DNA of 64,000 bases from Streptomyces sp. 1-11 (GCF_007176755.1 NZ_BJTV01000019.1:1-64000), one strand, 5' to 3'; shown: positions 51,472 through 61,147, counted from the first letter of the stretch. The notes: a model not told the origin generated them from the sequence alone. Translations and numbers: made by a program.

Positions 51472-52218
51472 TCAGGCGGAGTGTCCGGCAGCGGACGGAG
51501 GGTGAGCCTCGGGCAGGTAAGCCACGGCCAGGGCACACATGACGAGGACAACAGATGGCAGCAGGGCCCAGGGCCGAGCCTTATCGAGCATCACGGCGCA
51601 GAGGGCCGCACCAGCGACGAGCGCGGCGAACCGCAGGGGTACCCACAGGCCAGGACTCCCGGTGCCTATGCCTTTCACGATGTAAGCGGCGAGCGTGCCG
51701 GTGAGGTAGGTGGTGGGGGCGGCGGCCTTGCCGGCGGCGACCATGGCCGCGGACTGTGCGCCCATGGCGAGTGCGGCGCCGCACTGCAGGACGTCCCGGA
51801 CTGCCTCGCCGGGTCGGCCCCCCGTGAAACCCCAGACCGAGGCGCCAAGGGCCAGCAGCACAGCCTCAGCGACGAGGACGACCATGACGCGGCGAGGCCA
51901 GTGGGTGGCCGACGTCACCGAAGCGCGGGTGTACCAGGCGGCCAGCGCCGTACCCGCGCCGAAGCCGCCCAATGCCAGCAAGGCCGCAGTGACGTCCAGT
52001 GGCTCGCCGCGTCCGGCGGCCATACCGAGCAGCGCAAGGTTGCTGGTCATGACTCCGGCGAAGACGTGGCCGAGGCCGAGGAACGAGGTCGCCTCAATGC
52101 CGCCGGAGGCCGCCACCAGTAGCACCACGGCGAGTCGCAGGAAGCGCCCCTCGGCCGGCTTGATCCGCATGGTCGGCTGGCGTGTAGCGCTTGGTGATGA
52201 ATCACTGCTCATGGTCAT
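51472..52218 (-). CDS. DUF1275/YoaK-family membrane protein
   Basis: A 248-residue protein with about six membrane segments, with the family features 'RLAVVLLVAASGGIEATSFL' (first segment), 'VFAGVMTSNLALLGMAAGRG' and 'AAAPTTYLTGTLAAYI'. YoaK/DUF1275 proteins are widespread but of unknown function. ATG 52218 is the likely start, with GGGG at good spacing; the long open stretch upstream has no family likeness. Confidence 0.85.
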   Translation of the reverse strand: MTMSSDSSPSATRQPTMRIKPAEGRFLRLAVVLLVAASGGIEATSFLGLGHVFAGVMTSNLALLGMAAGRGEPLDVTAALLALGGFGAGTALAAWYTRASVTSATHWPRRVMVVLVAEAVLLALGASVWGFTGGRPGEAVRDVLQCGAALAMGAQSAAMVAAGKAAAPTTYLTGTLAAYIVKGIGTGSPGLWVPLRFAALVAGAALCAVMLDKARPWALLPSVVLVMCALAVAYLPEAHPPSAAGHSA

Positions 52219-52887
52219 CCATCCCCTTGGGTAAGAACGGGTCATGCCGGCCCGGCCAGAGCGCAGTGGGCGGCGGCCTGTGGCCGGGCTTCTCGGCAAC
52301 GGGCCGGCAGGCAGGGTAAAGGCGTGGGACGACCGCCGAGTTCAGAGACGAAGTCGAGGCCCGTTCAACCGTCGGGCAGGACCCATGCACTCACTCAATT
52401 TGTCGTCGGAATGTCCGGCCTATCGCCTCTTCGACAGCCAGTGACTCAGGTTCCCGGTCACGCGACGAGGGCCCGCCACGGGCAGTCCCGCACAAGAGAT
52501 CGCCCTCCCCATATCGAAGCCGATCGGCTCGGGCAACAAGCGCCGGAGCACCTGTCACGTCATTCCTACCCTGATGTACCACAGCATGCTGCGCCAACCA
52601 GTCGCGGCGGGGACGGGCCGTCGGCCTAAGGGCTGTCCCTTAACGTGCGGTTTCCGGTCTCGGACCCTGGCGCCACCGCTCTGGAAGCGCGATGCCGGCA
52701 AGGCTGCGGCAGATCCTTCGGCGGCGTACGTCGACCTTCCACCTGCTCGGCACAAATCCCCGGTACGACTCGTGCCCGTACGCAACCGATAGAGGCCCTG
52801 GAGCGGAAGAAGAATTGCCGGTGGCTGTGTAAAGGGTCGCCGTCGTCCAGATAAGGGGCTGGGCACTGGTTCCGAAAGGGGTCAGAG
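52219..52887. other. 669 bp without a convincing gene
   Basis: Several short frames exist on both strands but none resembles a known protein or has a good start. A lone GGGCTGTCCC at 52630-52639 recalls the end of some actinobacterial insertion elements, but no second end or transposase is present. Confidence 0.35.
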
Positions 52888-53064
52888 ATGAAGCTGCACG
52901 ACGAGTTCGCGGCAGATCACAAGCTCATGTCCGTGCACGGCTGGATTCACCATTCCGTCCGGACTGCCTCGACGGGTGGTGTGGTCGGTGTGGTGTGGAT
53001 GGCCCGCTCATTCCTGGCCCCATCGGCAGTCGTACAAGGAGTCCGCCATGGCACACAGCAGTGA
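52888..53064 (+). CDS. Doubtful 58-residue ORF just before the malic enzyme gene
   Basis: A short frame (starts MKLHDEFAADHKLMSV, then a hydrophobic Val/Gly-rich stretch) begins at ATG 52888 after AAAGGGG and overlaps the start of the malic enzyme gene by 17 bases in another frame. The overlap and ribosome site could allow translational coupling, as with a leader peptide, but no homology is recognised. Confidence 0.3.
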   Translation: MKLHDEFAADHKLMSVHGWIHHSVRTASTGGVVGVVWMARSFLAPSAVVQGVRHGTQQ

Positions 53065-54736
53065 GACCACACCGACGATCCCTGACGTCCTGACGAACCC
53101 GCTCCTGAATCACGGTGTGGCGTTCACGCAGGACGAACGCGACGCGCTCGGGCTGACCGGCCGCCTGCCCGCCGCGGTACTCACCCTGGAACAGCAGGCC
53201 GGCCGCGCGTTCTGGCAGATGGAGGCCCAGGGCGACAATCTCGCCAAGAACGTCTACCTGGAGGAGCTGCACGACAGGAACGAGACCCTTTACTTCAAGG
53301 TCCTTCGCGACCACCTGGCCGAACTGCTGCCCATCATCTACGACCCTACGGTCGGTGAGGCCATCGAGCAGTACTCCAACGAGTACCGAAGCCCACGCGG
53401 ACTCTTCCTGTCCATCGACCGTCCCGATGACATGGACCGGGCGTTCGACACCCTTGGTTTCGCCCCGGGCGACGTCGACCTGATCGTCTGCTCGGACGCC
53501 GAGGAGATCCTCGGCATCGGTGACTGGGGCGTGGGCGGCGTTCAGATAGCCGTCGGGAAGCTGGCCGTCTACACCGCCGCCGCCGGCATCGACCCGAGCC
53601 GGGTGATCGCCGTTTCCCTGGACGTCGGCACGGACCGCGAGTCGCTGCTGCAGGACCCTCTCTATCTGGGCAACCGTTTCCCTCGCGTGCGCGGCGGGAA
53701 GTACGACGCCTTCATCGAGCAGTACCTGCGCACGGCCTCCGCCCGCTTCCCCAGCGCCCTGCTGCACTTCGAGGATTTCGGCCCGAGCAACGCCCGCCGC
53801 ATCCTCGAGAAGTACCGCGACCGGTATCGCATCTTCAATGACGACGTCCAGGGAACCGGGGCCATCAGCCTGGCCGCCGTCCTCTCCGCTGTGAAGGTGA
53901 GCGGCGTCCCGATGCGCGAGCAGAAGTTGGTGGTCTTCGGTTCCGGCTCCGCCGGAGTGGGGATCGCCGACCAGCTTCGCGATGCCATGGTCCGCGACGG
54001 TGCCGGCGAAGAGGATGCCGTCTCCCGGATCTGGCTGATCGACCGACAGGGCCTGCTCACCAGTGACATGACCGACCTGCGCGACTTCCAGCGGCGCTAC
54101 GCCCGCGACCCTTCCGAAGCAGACGGCTGGGCCGGCGACGGCGGAGGCATCTCCCTGCTGGAGACTGTGCGCCGGGTCGCGCCGACCATCCTGCTGGGCA
54201 CCTCCACCGTGTCCGGTGCCTTCACCAGGGACGTCATAGAAGCGATGGCCGCCGGCACCGAGCGCCCGATCGTCCTGCCGCTGTCCAACCCGACCTCGCA
54301 GATCGAGGCCATGCCGGCCGACATCCTCTCCTGGACACGCGGCAAGGCCCTGGTGGCCACCGGCATACCGGTCGACCCCGTCGAGTACCAGGGCGTCGAG
54401 TACCGCATCGGCCAGGCCAACAACGCCCTGCTCTATCCGGGTCTCGGTCTCGGCACCATCGTCGCGGGAGCGGAGCGGGTGACCGATGGCATGCTGCGCG
54501 CAGCCGCCCAGGCTGTAGCCGATCAGGTCGATCCCGCCGAACCCGGTGCCGCACTGCTGCCGCCGGTCGAGGACCTGTGGGAGTCGTCCGCCCGCACCGC
54601 GACCGCGGTTGTGGAGGCGGCCATGGCCGAGGGCGTCGCCACGCATCGCCCCACGGATCCGGCACGCGCCGTTCGCGACCGGATGTGGGAGCCTGACTAC
54701 CCACACGCGGAGGGTGTACGTGATGATCTCGCGTGA
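53048..54736 (+). CDS. maeA: NAD-type malic enzyme
   Basis: A 562-residue malic enzyme of the large SfcA/MaeA type. N-terminal part 'TNPLLNHGVAFTQDERDALG'; catalytic region with 'RSPRGLFLSIDRPDDMDRAF' and 'LHFEDFGPSNARRILEKYRD', then 'FNDDVQGTGAISLAAVLSA'. The NAD-binding domain starts 'VVFGSGSAGVGIADQL', and 'PLSNPTSQIEAMPADI' follows. It decarboxylates malate to pyruvate. The choice of NAD rather than NADP follows family size and is inference. ATG 53048 follows AAGGAG. The fumarase gene overlaps its end by 14 bases. Confidence 0.93.
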   Translation: MAHSSETTPTIPDVLTNPLLNHGVAFTQDERDALGLTGRLPAAVLTLEQQAGRAFWQMEAQGDNLAKNVYLEELHDRNETLYFKVLRDHLAELLPIIYDPTVGEAIEQYSNEYRSPRGLFLSIDRPDDMDRAFDTLGFAPGDVDLIVCSDAEEILGIGDWGVGGVQIAVGKLAVYTAAAGIDPSRVIAVSLDVGTDRESLLQDPLYLGNRFPRVRGGKYDAFIEQYLRTASARFPSALLHFEDFGPSNARRILEKYRDRYRIFNDDVQGTGAISLAAVLSAVKVSGVPMREQKLVVFGSGSAGVGIADQLRDAMVRDGAGEEDAVSRIWLIDRQGLLTSDMTDLRDFQRRYARDPSEADGWAGDGGGISLLETVRRVAPTILLGTSTVSGAFTRDVIEAMAAGTERPIVLPLSNPTSQIEAMPADILSWTRGKALVATGIPVDPVEYQGVEYRIGQANNALLYPGLGLGTIVAGAERVTDGMLRAAAQAVADQVDPAEPGAALLPPVEDLWESSARTATAVVEAAMAEGVATHRPTDPARAVRDRMWEPDYPHAEGVRDDLA

Positions 54737-56189
54737 CGACAACGGCACCGCGCCGGAGATTCGCGACGTGCCCGTTGGACTGAACGCCGGCGGCACGCGC
54801 CGCGAGACGGACTCCATGGGCGCTGTCGACGTACCCGCGGACCGCTACTGGGGCGCCCAGACCCAGCGTTCCCTGATCCACTTCTCCATCGGCGACGACC
54901 ATATGCCGAAGGCCGTCTACCACGCCTACGGCCAGGTGAAGCGGGCTGCAGCGATCGTCAACGGCCGCGCCGGGCGGATGCCGGCCTGGAAGGCCGGCCT
55001 CATCGAGCGGGTGGCCGACGAAGTCATCGCAGGTGACCTCGACGACCATTTCCCGCTCTACGTCTGGCAGACGGGCTCCGGCACGCAGTCCAACATGAAC
55101 ACCAACGAGGTCATCAGCAACCGCGCGATCCAACTCGTGGACGGCGAACTCGGCAGCAAGACGCCGGTGCACCCCAATGACCACGTCAACATGGGTCAGT
55201 CCTCCAACGACACCTTCCCCACCGCTATGCACATCGCCGCCGTCAAGGCGGTTCACGAGGACCTGCTGCCCAGCGTGCGCGCGCTCCAGCAGACCATCGC
55301 GCACAAGGCGGAACGCTGGCACGACGTCGTGAAGATCGGCCGCACCCACCTGGAGGATGCCGTCCCCCTCACCGTGGGTGAGGAATGGTCGGGCTACGCA
55401 ACCCAGTTGGAGCAGGCATGGCACCGTGCGGAGCGAGCCACCGAGGGGCTGCTGGAGCTCGCCATGGGCGGCACCGCGGTCGGCACCGGCCTGAACGCGC
55501 CGGAAGGGTTCGCCGAGCAGGTCGCTGACGAGATCTCGCGCAACACCGGTTACCCCTTCGTCACCGCGAGCAACAAGTTCGCCGCCCAGGGCGGACTCGA
55601 CGCCATGGTGGGGGCCTCCGCCGGCGTGCGCGCGCTGGCCGTGCCGCTGATGAAGATCGCCAACGACATTCGCTGGCTGGCGTCCGGGCCCCGTTGCGGC
55701 CTGGGTGAACTCGTCCTGCCGGCCAATGAGCCGGGCTCCTCGATCATGCCCGGCAAGGTCAACCCGACCCAGTGCGAAGCCATGGTGATGGTGTGTATCC
55801 AGGTGCTCTCGGAGGATCAGGCCATCGCCTTCGCGGGCTCGCAGGGCAACTTCGAACTGAACGCCATGCGTCCGGTCATCATCAACGACTTCCTGCACAT
55901 GACGGGCATTCTCGCCGACGCCTGCGAGAAGTTCCGGGAGTTCTGCGTGGAGGGTGTCGAACTCGACCAGGACCGGGTCGGAGAGTACGTGGAGCGGTCG
56001 CTCATGCTGGTCACGGCACTCTCGCCGGCGATCGGCTACGACAAGGCGTCCGCCATCGCGCACAAGGCGAACGACGAAGGGACGACACTCCGCGAGGCCG
56101 CGCTGGCCACCGGATACGTCAATGCGGAGGACTTCGACCGGATCGTCGACCCCAAGACCATGGCCGGCCTGACCTCGCACCGCGCATGA
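54723..56189 (+). CDS. fumC: Class II fumarase
   Basis: A 488-residue class II fumarase (fumarate to malate) with 'QTGSGTQSNMNTNEVISNRA', 'HPNDHVNMGQSSNDTFPTAM', 'KIGRTHLEDAVPL' and the signature 'GSSIMPGKVNPTQCEAMVMV'. An N-terminal extension of about 30 residues precedes the usual start. The start at ATG 54723 (or GTG 54720) has GGAGGG upstream and lies inside the end of the malic enzyme gene, so the two enzymes are translationally coupled and would convert fumarate to pyruvate together. Aspartase is a less likely alternative. Confidence 0.92.
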   Translation: MISRDDNGTAPEIRDVPVGLNAGGTRRETDSMGAVDVPADRYWGAQTQRSLIHFSIGDDHMPKAVYHAYGQVKRAAAIVNGRAGRMPAWKAGLIERVADEVIAGDLDDHFPLYVWQTGSGTQSNMNTNEVISNRAIQLVDGELGSKTPVHPNDHVNMGQSSNDTFPTAMHIAAVKAVHEDLLPSVRALQQTIAHKAERWHDVVKIGRTHLEDAVPLTVGEEWSGYATQLEQAWHRAERATEGLLELAMGGTAVGTGLNAPEGFAEQVADEISRNTGYPFVTASNKFAAQGGLDAMVGASAGVRALAVPLMKIANDIRWLASGPRCGLGELVLPANEPGSSIMPGKVNPTQCEAMVMVCIQVLSEDQAIAFAGSQGNFELNAMRPVIINDFLHMTGILADACEKFREFCVEGVELDQDRVGEYVERSLMLVTALSPAIGYDKASAIAHKANDEGTTLREAALATGYVNAEDFDRIVDPKTMAGLTSHRA

Positions 56190-56483
56190 GAGCGTGACTT
56201 GGAAGGTGGACGCACGTGCACCCCGTGCCGTGGTGGCAGCTTTCACCGCGGAGCCGAACGCGGCGCATGGCCCGTCGCCGGCGATGCCGGGCGGACGCTC
56301 GCCCGCCCGCCCGCGACAGGCGAGCATCCAATGACAACTGGACGTTCGCCGACGGCAGGCGCATCGGGTCCGCGTTGATCCCATGGCCTCCGCCGTCCCG
56401 GGCGCCCAGCGGTAGGAAGAGGCAGTCGTGGGAGCACGCCGGGACGATGCACGGCGGCATGACCGCACAGGAGGTATCCGCCC
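56190..56483. other. 294-bp intergenic region
   Basis: Between the fumarase and SpoIIE-like genes. No gene is evident. A GGAGG site for the SpoIIE-like start lies at its end. Confidence 0.4.
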
Positions 56484-58790
56484 ATGACCCGTAGTGGCGT
56501 TCTCATGTGTGTCGACGAAAGTGGTCACGTGGTCCGGTGGACTCGGCTCGCCGAAGATCTGCTGCATCGATCACCGGGGGATGCCGTTGGCCGTGCGGTG
56601 GGCACCCTCCTGTCCGACCCGGCTGACCCCGGCCAAAGCAGTGGCCTCGGTTCCACTCCCTGGCCCTCCGTGCGGATCCGACCCATCTCCCGCGGCAAGC
56701 ACATGACGTTTGAGGTGCTCACCGGCGATGACAACACGCCCTCCGAGGCTGACTACGCGGTCCTCAAGGCTGCCTTCTCCCAGCAGACGGTCGGTCTGCA
56801 TCTGTTGGACGACCAATTGCGCGTGGTCACGGTGAGCACGGGCACTGCCAGCAAGCAGGAAACACCCATCGAGCATGTGATCGGCAGACGCTTCGTCGAT
56901 GTCTTCGATCTGGAGGATCCGGACGCGGAGGAGGCGACCGCGCGTGAGGTCCTCGCCACAGGGGTGCCGGTGACGAACCGGATCATCCACAGCGGTGCAG
57001 CAGAAGGCGGGCGGGCTCGGCGCATGTATTCCGTGACGACGATGCGCCTGGAAAACGAAGAAGCGGAGATCCTGGGGCTGCTGGCCTCCGTCGTAGACGT
57101 CACAGAGCGCGAGCGAGCACGCCGGGGGGCGGACATTCTCGGCACCGTCCGTGAACGGGTGGGACGGCGGCTGGACGTCATCGCCGTCTGCGGAGAGTTC
57201 GTCGACACGGTCGCACCGGCCTTCACCGGGATCGTCGTGGTGGAGGTGGTCGACGCCGTCGTGCGCGGTGAAGATCCTCCGCTGGCTCCTGTGGATCCGG
57301 ACGTACCTTTGCGCAGGGCCGCCTTCAGGGGGCTGGTGTCGGCACATCCAGTCGGCGACATCCGGCATCTGCCCTATGGCACCCCGTTCACCCGGGTCCT
57401 CGCCGACCTCCAGCCGCGCCTGGTCCCCATCGACGAGACCAGCCCGTGGCTGGACGCCGACCCGCACCGGGCCGAGGCCATCCGCCTCTCCGCCGTGCAC
57501 TCCCTCCTCGTAGTCCCCTTGGAGCTCCGCGGCGAGGTGTTCGGCGTGGTCAGTTTCTACCGGCAGGAGGGAGAGGACCCCTTCGTCGAGGACGAGATCG
57601 CACTGGCAACCGACATCTGTGCCCACACTGCCCTGTGCATCGACAACGCCCGCCGCTACGCCCGCGAGCGAGCGATCGCGGCGACGGTACAGCGCAGATC
57701 GCTTCCGCAGCGTCCCGCCAACCTGACGACGGTGGAGATCTCGCCACTGCTCCTGACCGGGCCGGTGGGCGGAGGAGCCTGGTACGACGCCATCCCACTG
57801 CCGAGCGCGCGGACCGCGCTCGTCGTTGGAGAAGTCGCCGGACAGGGGATGGCCGCGGCGACTGCGATGGGCCAACTTCGTACAGCGCTCTACTCGCTAG
57901 CCGCGCTGGACCTGGGCGCGGATGAACTGATGGCACGGTTGAACGACACGGTCGTCCGCCTCGCCGCCGAGCGCTCCTGGCTCCCGGTCGGGGATCCTCT
58001 GCAACACGAACCGCTGACCGCCCGGTGCGTGATCGCCATCTACGACCCGGTCGGCCTTACCTGCACGATCGCTCGCGCCGGGCTGCCCGAGCCCTTGCTC
58101 GTCGCCCGAGACGGCTCTTCACGTGTCCTCGCCACTCCAGAGGGACCGCTCCTGGCGGGTCCGGACGACGCGCCCTTCGCCACCGCGACGGTGTCTCTGC
58201 CCGACGGCAGCATCCTCGCCATGGAGACGTCATCGCTGGCGGATCAGACCCTGGCTCCGGCGGGCCTCTTGCGGAGTGTTCTGGAGCGCGGCGCCGGACG
58301 CGACCTGAGAGATCTGTGCGACGCCATGGCCTATGCCCTGCATACGGGGAACTACCACGACGAGGCCTTGCTGCTACTGGCTCGGACGAAGCCGATTCCA
58401 GCGGACAACGTGCTCGAGCGCGACTTGCCCGCCGACACGGAAGCGGCACCGGTGGCCCGTGACACCATCAGACACCAGATGGAGCGCTGGCACATCAACG
58501 ATGAGACCGCATACACCACGGAGCTGCTGGGCAGTGAGCTGGTGGGCAACGCCGTTCGCTACGGACAGCCACCGCTGAGCCTGCGCTTGATACTCGACAG
58601 GGTTCTGACGTGCGAAGTCACGGACGCGGCCATGAGCGCACCGCACGTGCGACATGCCCGCACGGCCGACGAGACGGGGCGCGGTCTCTTCATCGTGACC
58701 AGCCTCGCCCGAAACTGGGGCACCCGGTATCACGAAGACGGCAAGACCGTGTGGGCTGAAGTGCCCGCGGGCCCCACCAGCACGGAGTGA
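56484..58790 (+). CDS. SpoIIE-type PAS-GAF-PP2C-HATPase protein with degenerate phosphatase site
   Basis: A 768-residue signalling protein. Order: an N-terminal PAS-like piece (1-75), a PAS domain (about 85-215, 'AVLKAAFSQQTVGLHLLDDQ'), GAF (about 220-400, 'RLSAVHSLLVVPLELRGEVF'), SpoIIE-type PP2C (about 410-640), and an anti-sigma kinase-like HATPase (about 650-765, 'TELLGSELVGNAVRYGQPPL', 'DETGRGLFIVTSLA'). In the PP2C part the metal ligands usually in GGDWYD and GDVMGHG read GGAWYD (near residue 431) and GEVAGQG (near 447), and the later D-D pair reads H-D (near 626). It may be a pseudo-phosphatase acting through the kinase domain. Starts GTG/ATG at 56484 after AGGAGG. Confidence 0.88.
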   Translation: MTRSGVLMCVDESGHVVRWTRLAEDLLHRSPGDAVGRAVGTLLSDPADPGQSSGLGSTPWPSVRIRPISRGKHMTFEVLTGDDNTPSEADYAVLKAAFSQQTVGLHLLDDQLRVVTVSTGTASKQETPIEHVIGRRFVDVFDLEDPDAEEATAREVLATGVPVTNRIIHSGAAEGGRARRMYSVTTMRLENEEAEILGLLASVVDVTERERARRGADILGTVRERVGRRLDVIAVCGEFVDTVAPAFTGIVVVEVVDAVVRGEDPPLAPVDPDVPLRRAAFRGLVSAHPVGDIRHLPYGTPFTRVLADLQPRLVPIDETSPWLDADPHRAEAIRLSAVHSLLVVPLELRGEVFGVVSFYRQEGEDPFVEDEIALATDICAHTALCIDNARRYARERAIAATVQRRSLPQRPANLTTVEISPLLLTGPVGGGAWYDAIPLPSARTALVVGEVAGQGMAAATAMGQLRTALYSLAALDLGADELMARLNDTVVRLAAERSWLPVGDPLQHEPLTARCVIAIYDPVGLTCTIARAGLPEPLLVARDGSSRVLATPEGPLLAGPDDAPFATATVSLPDGSILAMETSSLADQTLAPAGLLRSVLERGAGRDLRDLCDAMAYALHTGNYHDEALLLLARTKPIPADNVLERDLPADTEAAPVARDTIRHQMERWHINDETAYTTELLGSELVGNAVRYGQPPLSLRLILDRVLTCEVTDAAMSAPHVRHARTADETGRGLFIVTSLARNWGTRYHEDGKTVWAEVPAGPTSTE

Positions 58791-58959
58791 TGTGATCCGG
58801 CTTCCCAACGAACGGGTGCGTCATCGTGTCCGCGCCTACGGGCCGCAGCGGCCACCTTGTTCAGCCGCCGGCGCCCCGCGCCGTCCGTGACTCCTCCCCC
58901 ACCGCGCCTGTGGCCCACCGGCCCACGTCGAACTGTCGAGCCAGGCGCCGAAGCACTCC

Positions 58960-59006
58960 GTAGTGCATCCGTGCGCGGGCGCAGGTGGAAGAGAGGTCAA
59001 CAGATC
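58960..59006 (+). repeat. Conserved element shared with 46128-46173
   Basis: About 47 bp upstream of the HTH gene, starting GTAGTGCATCCGTGCG and ending AGGTCAACAGATC, is nearly identical to the element upstream of the decayed copy at 46 kb. Its conservation shows the duplicated unit included upstream sequence, or that the element has a function of its own. Confidence 0.7.
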
Positions 59007-59113
59007 GCGCTGCCGGGCCCGTGCGGGTCTCGTCTGCGGACGGGCTACGGCCGGCGACGGTCTCGCCCTTGACCACCGACCGCACCACAAGGTTCATGAC
59101 GTAAAGGCCGAAT

Positions 59114-59491
59114 ATGGTTAATGACCGCCCTGTCCGGTGGGGGTTTTTCACCAACCACGCCCGCGTGTTCCTGGCCATAGCACGCGACCCCGACATCCGT
59201 CTCCGCGACATCGCCGTCGGATGCCACATCGCCGAACGCACCGCGCAGAGCATCGTCGCGGACCTGGAGCGGGCGGGTTACGTCAGCCGTGAGCGCCGTG
59301 GACGCCGCACGCGTTACACGCTCCGCCGGGGTGGCCTGCTCCACCATCCGGCGGAGGCTCATCTGTCTGTGGGGGAACTGTTGGACGTCTGCTTTCCGCG
59401 CCAGCGTCACACGGACGGTCTCGGGCGGCGTGCGGCAGGGGCGGCTGACCCGTCCCTCTTTGGTTCGCGGCACCGTGACGAGACGCGCTGA
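59114..59491 (+). CDS. Winged-helix (MarR-like) transcriptional regulator
   Basis: A 125-residue protein with a winged helix in its first 75 residues ('WGFFTNHARVFLAIARDPDI', 'LRDIAVGCHIAERTAQSIVA', 'LERAGYVSRERRGRRTRYTL'). The wing residues RRGRRTRY are strongly basic. The C-terminal tail beyond 'LSVGELLDV' is variable and of unknown role. The start at ATG 59114 has no strong ribosome site. A remnant of a second copy lies at 46128-46285, so the family has multiplied in this genome. Target unknown. Confidence 0.82.
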   Translation: MVNDRPVRWGFFTNHARVFLAIARDPDIRLRDIAVGCHIAERTAQSIVADLERAGYVSRERRGRRTRYTLRRGGLLHHPAEAHLSVGELLDVCFPRQRHTDGLGRRAAGAADPSLFGSRHRDETR

Positions 59492-59697
59492 CCGATCGCA
59501 GACGAACCCCTGCGCGATGCCCGCCGCCGCGCACTTACGCCATGCACCCCGATCTCCGTTACCCGTGCCTCATGCCTGCGGCTATGCGGTCCGGGTGGGC
59601 CGCGTGCGCCCGGACCGCGCGGCATTCCCGTGCGCTCCCGTCGGGCCCTCGCCGCCGGCGATACCGGCCTGGCCCCGGTTCAGTGCTCCTATGGGGC

Positions 59698-60618
59698 TCA
59701 GTCCTCGGCGACACGGATGATCGTGCGGCCGGGGACGCGCTGCTTGGTGGTGAGGGCGTCGACCGCTTCGGCGAGCGGCCGGACAGCCCCGACCCGCACA
59801 CGTAGCCGGCCGTCCCGCAGACGCCGGGCGAGGTCGCCGAGTCGGTCGCGGTCGGGTTCCACGACGAAGAAGAGGGCCCGACCGTCTTCCGGGCGCACGG
59901 TGGGCGGGTGGGCGATGGTGACGAGGATGCCGCCGGCGCGTACCAGAGCGGCGGAGCGGTCGAGGATCTCGCCTCCGATCACGTCGAAGACGACGTCCAC
60001 CTGGCCGGTCTCCTCCCACCGGTCGCCGTCCAGGTCGAGGAACGCGTGAGCGCCCAGGTCGAGCACGGTGTCCCGGTCGGCGGAGCGGCCGGTGCCGATG
60101 ACACGGGCTCCCGCTTCGTGGGCGAGCTGGACGGCGATCGAGCCGACTCCGCCCGCGGCGCCGTGGATCAGGACGGTCTGGCCGGCGGTGAGCCGGGCGT
60201 GGTCGAACAGGGCTTGCCAGGCGGTGAGACCGGAGACGGGCAGTGCTGCCGCCGGTGTGTGGTTGACGTCGGCAGGCAGCGGCGCGAGGTTCCGGGCTTC
60301 CACGGCGACGTACTCGGCGAGCGCACCGTCGCGGGTCCAGTCGGTCAGTCCGAACACGCGCTGACCGATGGTGAGGCCGGTCGTCCCGTAGCCGAGTTCC
60401 GTGACCACCCCCGAGACCTCGTGGCCCGGCACGCTGGGAGTGCGATCGCGGCCGGCGCGGTCGGTCCAGGTCGCGGGCCAGTCGAGCTCCCCGCGGGTGA
60501 AGCCGGCGGCGTGCACCCGCAGGACGACGTCGTTCTCGGCGGCGTGGGGAGGGGCCAGTTCCTCGAGGCTCAGCCCCGTGATCCCTGCCTTGCGGTCCCG
60601 GACGGTTATGGCGCGCAC
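59698..60618 (-). CDS. NADPH:quinone oxidoreductase-like (MDR) enzyme
   Basis: A 306-residue medium-chain dehydrogenase/reductase without the structural zinc Cys cluster, of the zeta-crystallin/quinone-reductase kind. Elements: 'VPGHEVSGVVTELGYGTTGL', 'VLIHGAAGGVGSIAVQLAHE' (NADPH-binding), 'VDVVFDVIGGEI'. It likely reduces quinones or other electrophiles. GTG 60618 follows AAAGGA. It is read as a single-gene unit. Confidence 0.88.
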   Translation of the reverse strand: MRAITVRDRKAGITGLSLEELAPPHAAENDVVLRVHAAGFTRGELDWPATWTDRAGRDRTPSVPGHEVSGVVTELGYGTTGLTIGQRVFGLTDWTRDGALAEYVAVEARNLAPLPADVNHTPAAALPVSGLTAWQALFDHARLTAGQTVLIHGAAGGVGSIAVQLAHEAGARVIGTGRSADRDTVLDLGAHAFLDLDGDRWEETGQVDVVFDVIGGEILDRSAALVRAGGILVTIAHPPTVRPEDGRALFFVVEPDRDRLGDLARRLRDGRLRVRVGAVRPLAEAVDALTTKQRVPGRTIIRVAED

Positions 60619-61147
60619 GAGCGTTCCTTTCCTGCTGAGGAGTTTTCTTCTGCGTCCGCAAGCGAATTCACGCGGAGGGCGAAGTTCTGGTGCGTGTGGC
60701 GGAAAGGAGGGGACGCGTTCGCATCAGTGTGATCGCGGCGATCGTGGACACGTGTTCGCGTCAGCGTGGCCACGGGGAGTCCATGATCCGCTGCACCATC
60801 GACGTACGACGGAAATCGGGGACGAAGTGCTCCAGGACGTCCGCATTCACCTGCGATGACGTCCGTCATGGTGACTGTGCTCTCCCATTCGATCTGTTAC
60901 GAGTGGACCGTGCGTCCGTTCTCCACGGTGCCGACCGCACCGCCCATGGCGCCGCCTCGGTCGGCGGTGAACCACTCGAATCCAGTCATCTCAGGATGGG
61001 CCAGTGAGCCCGGGCCCGCATCGGGTGACGACCTGATGCCAGGCGGTGACGTCCGCCCCAGGCCCCCCGTCCCCCGTGAGCCGGCCGAAGCGGCGAAGAA
61101 CCTCGCGGCCCGGGCCGGCCCGGATCGTCTCCGTATGCCTTTCCGCG
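60619..61147. other. 529 bp without a convincing gene
   Basis: Two very short minus-strand frames (60761-60850 and 60897-60989, 29 and 30 residues) have protein-like composition. The latter is Gly-rich and begins MTGFEWFTADRGG. Neither has a strong ribosome site or a recognised family. They could be remnants or tiny genes. Confidence 0.3.

Noticed and set aside
49939..52218. P450 and neighbours as a biosynthetic cluster
   Set aside because: No synthase, ferredoxin or tailoring genes are adjacent; the neighbours are a YoaK-like protein and central metabolism.
52630..52639. GGGCTGTCCC, reminiscent of an insertion-sequence end
   Set aside because: No matching inverted end, target duplication or transposase remnant is seen within reach.
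54234..56567. A 777-codon open frame on the minus strand
   Set aside because: Antisense of the fumarase and malic enzyme genes; no start, motif or composition of a real protein.
60897..60989. A 30-residue Gly-rich ORF that could be a peptide precursor
   Set aside because: No ribosome site, modification enzyme or transporter next to it; kept only as a note in the intergenic entry.
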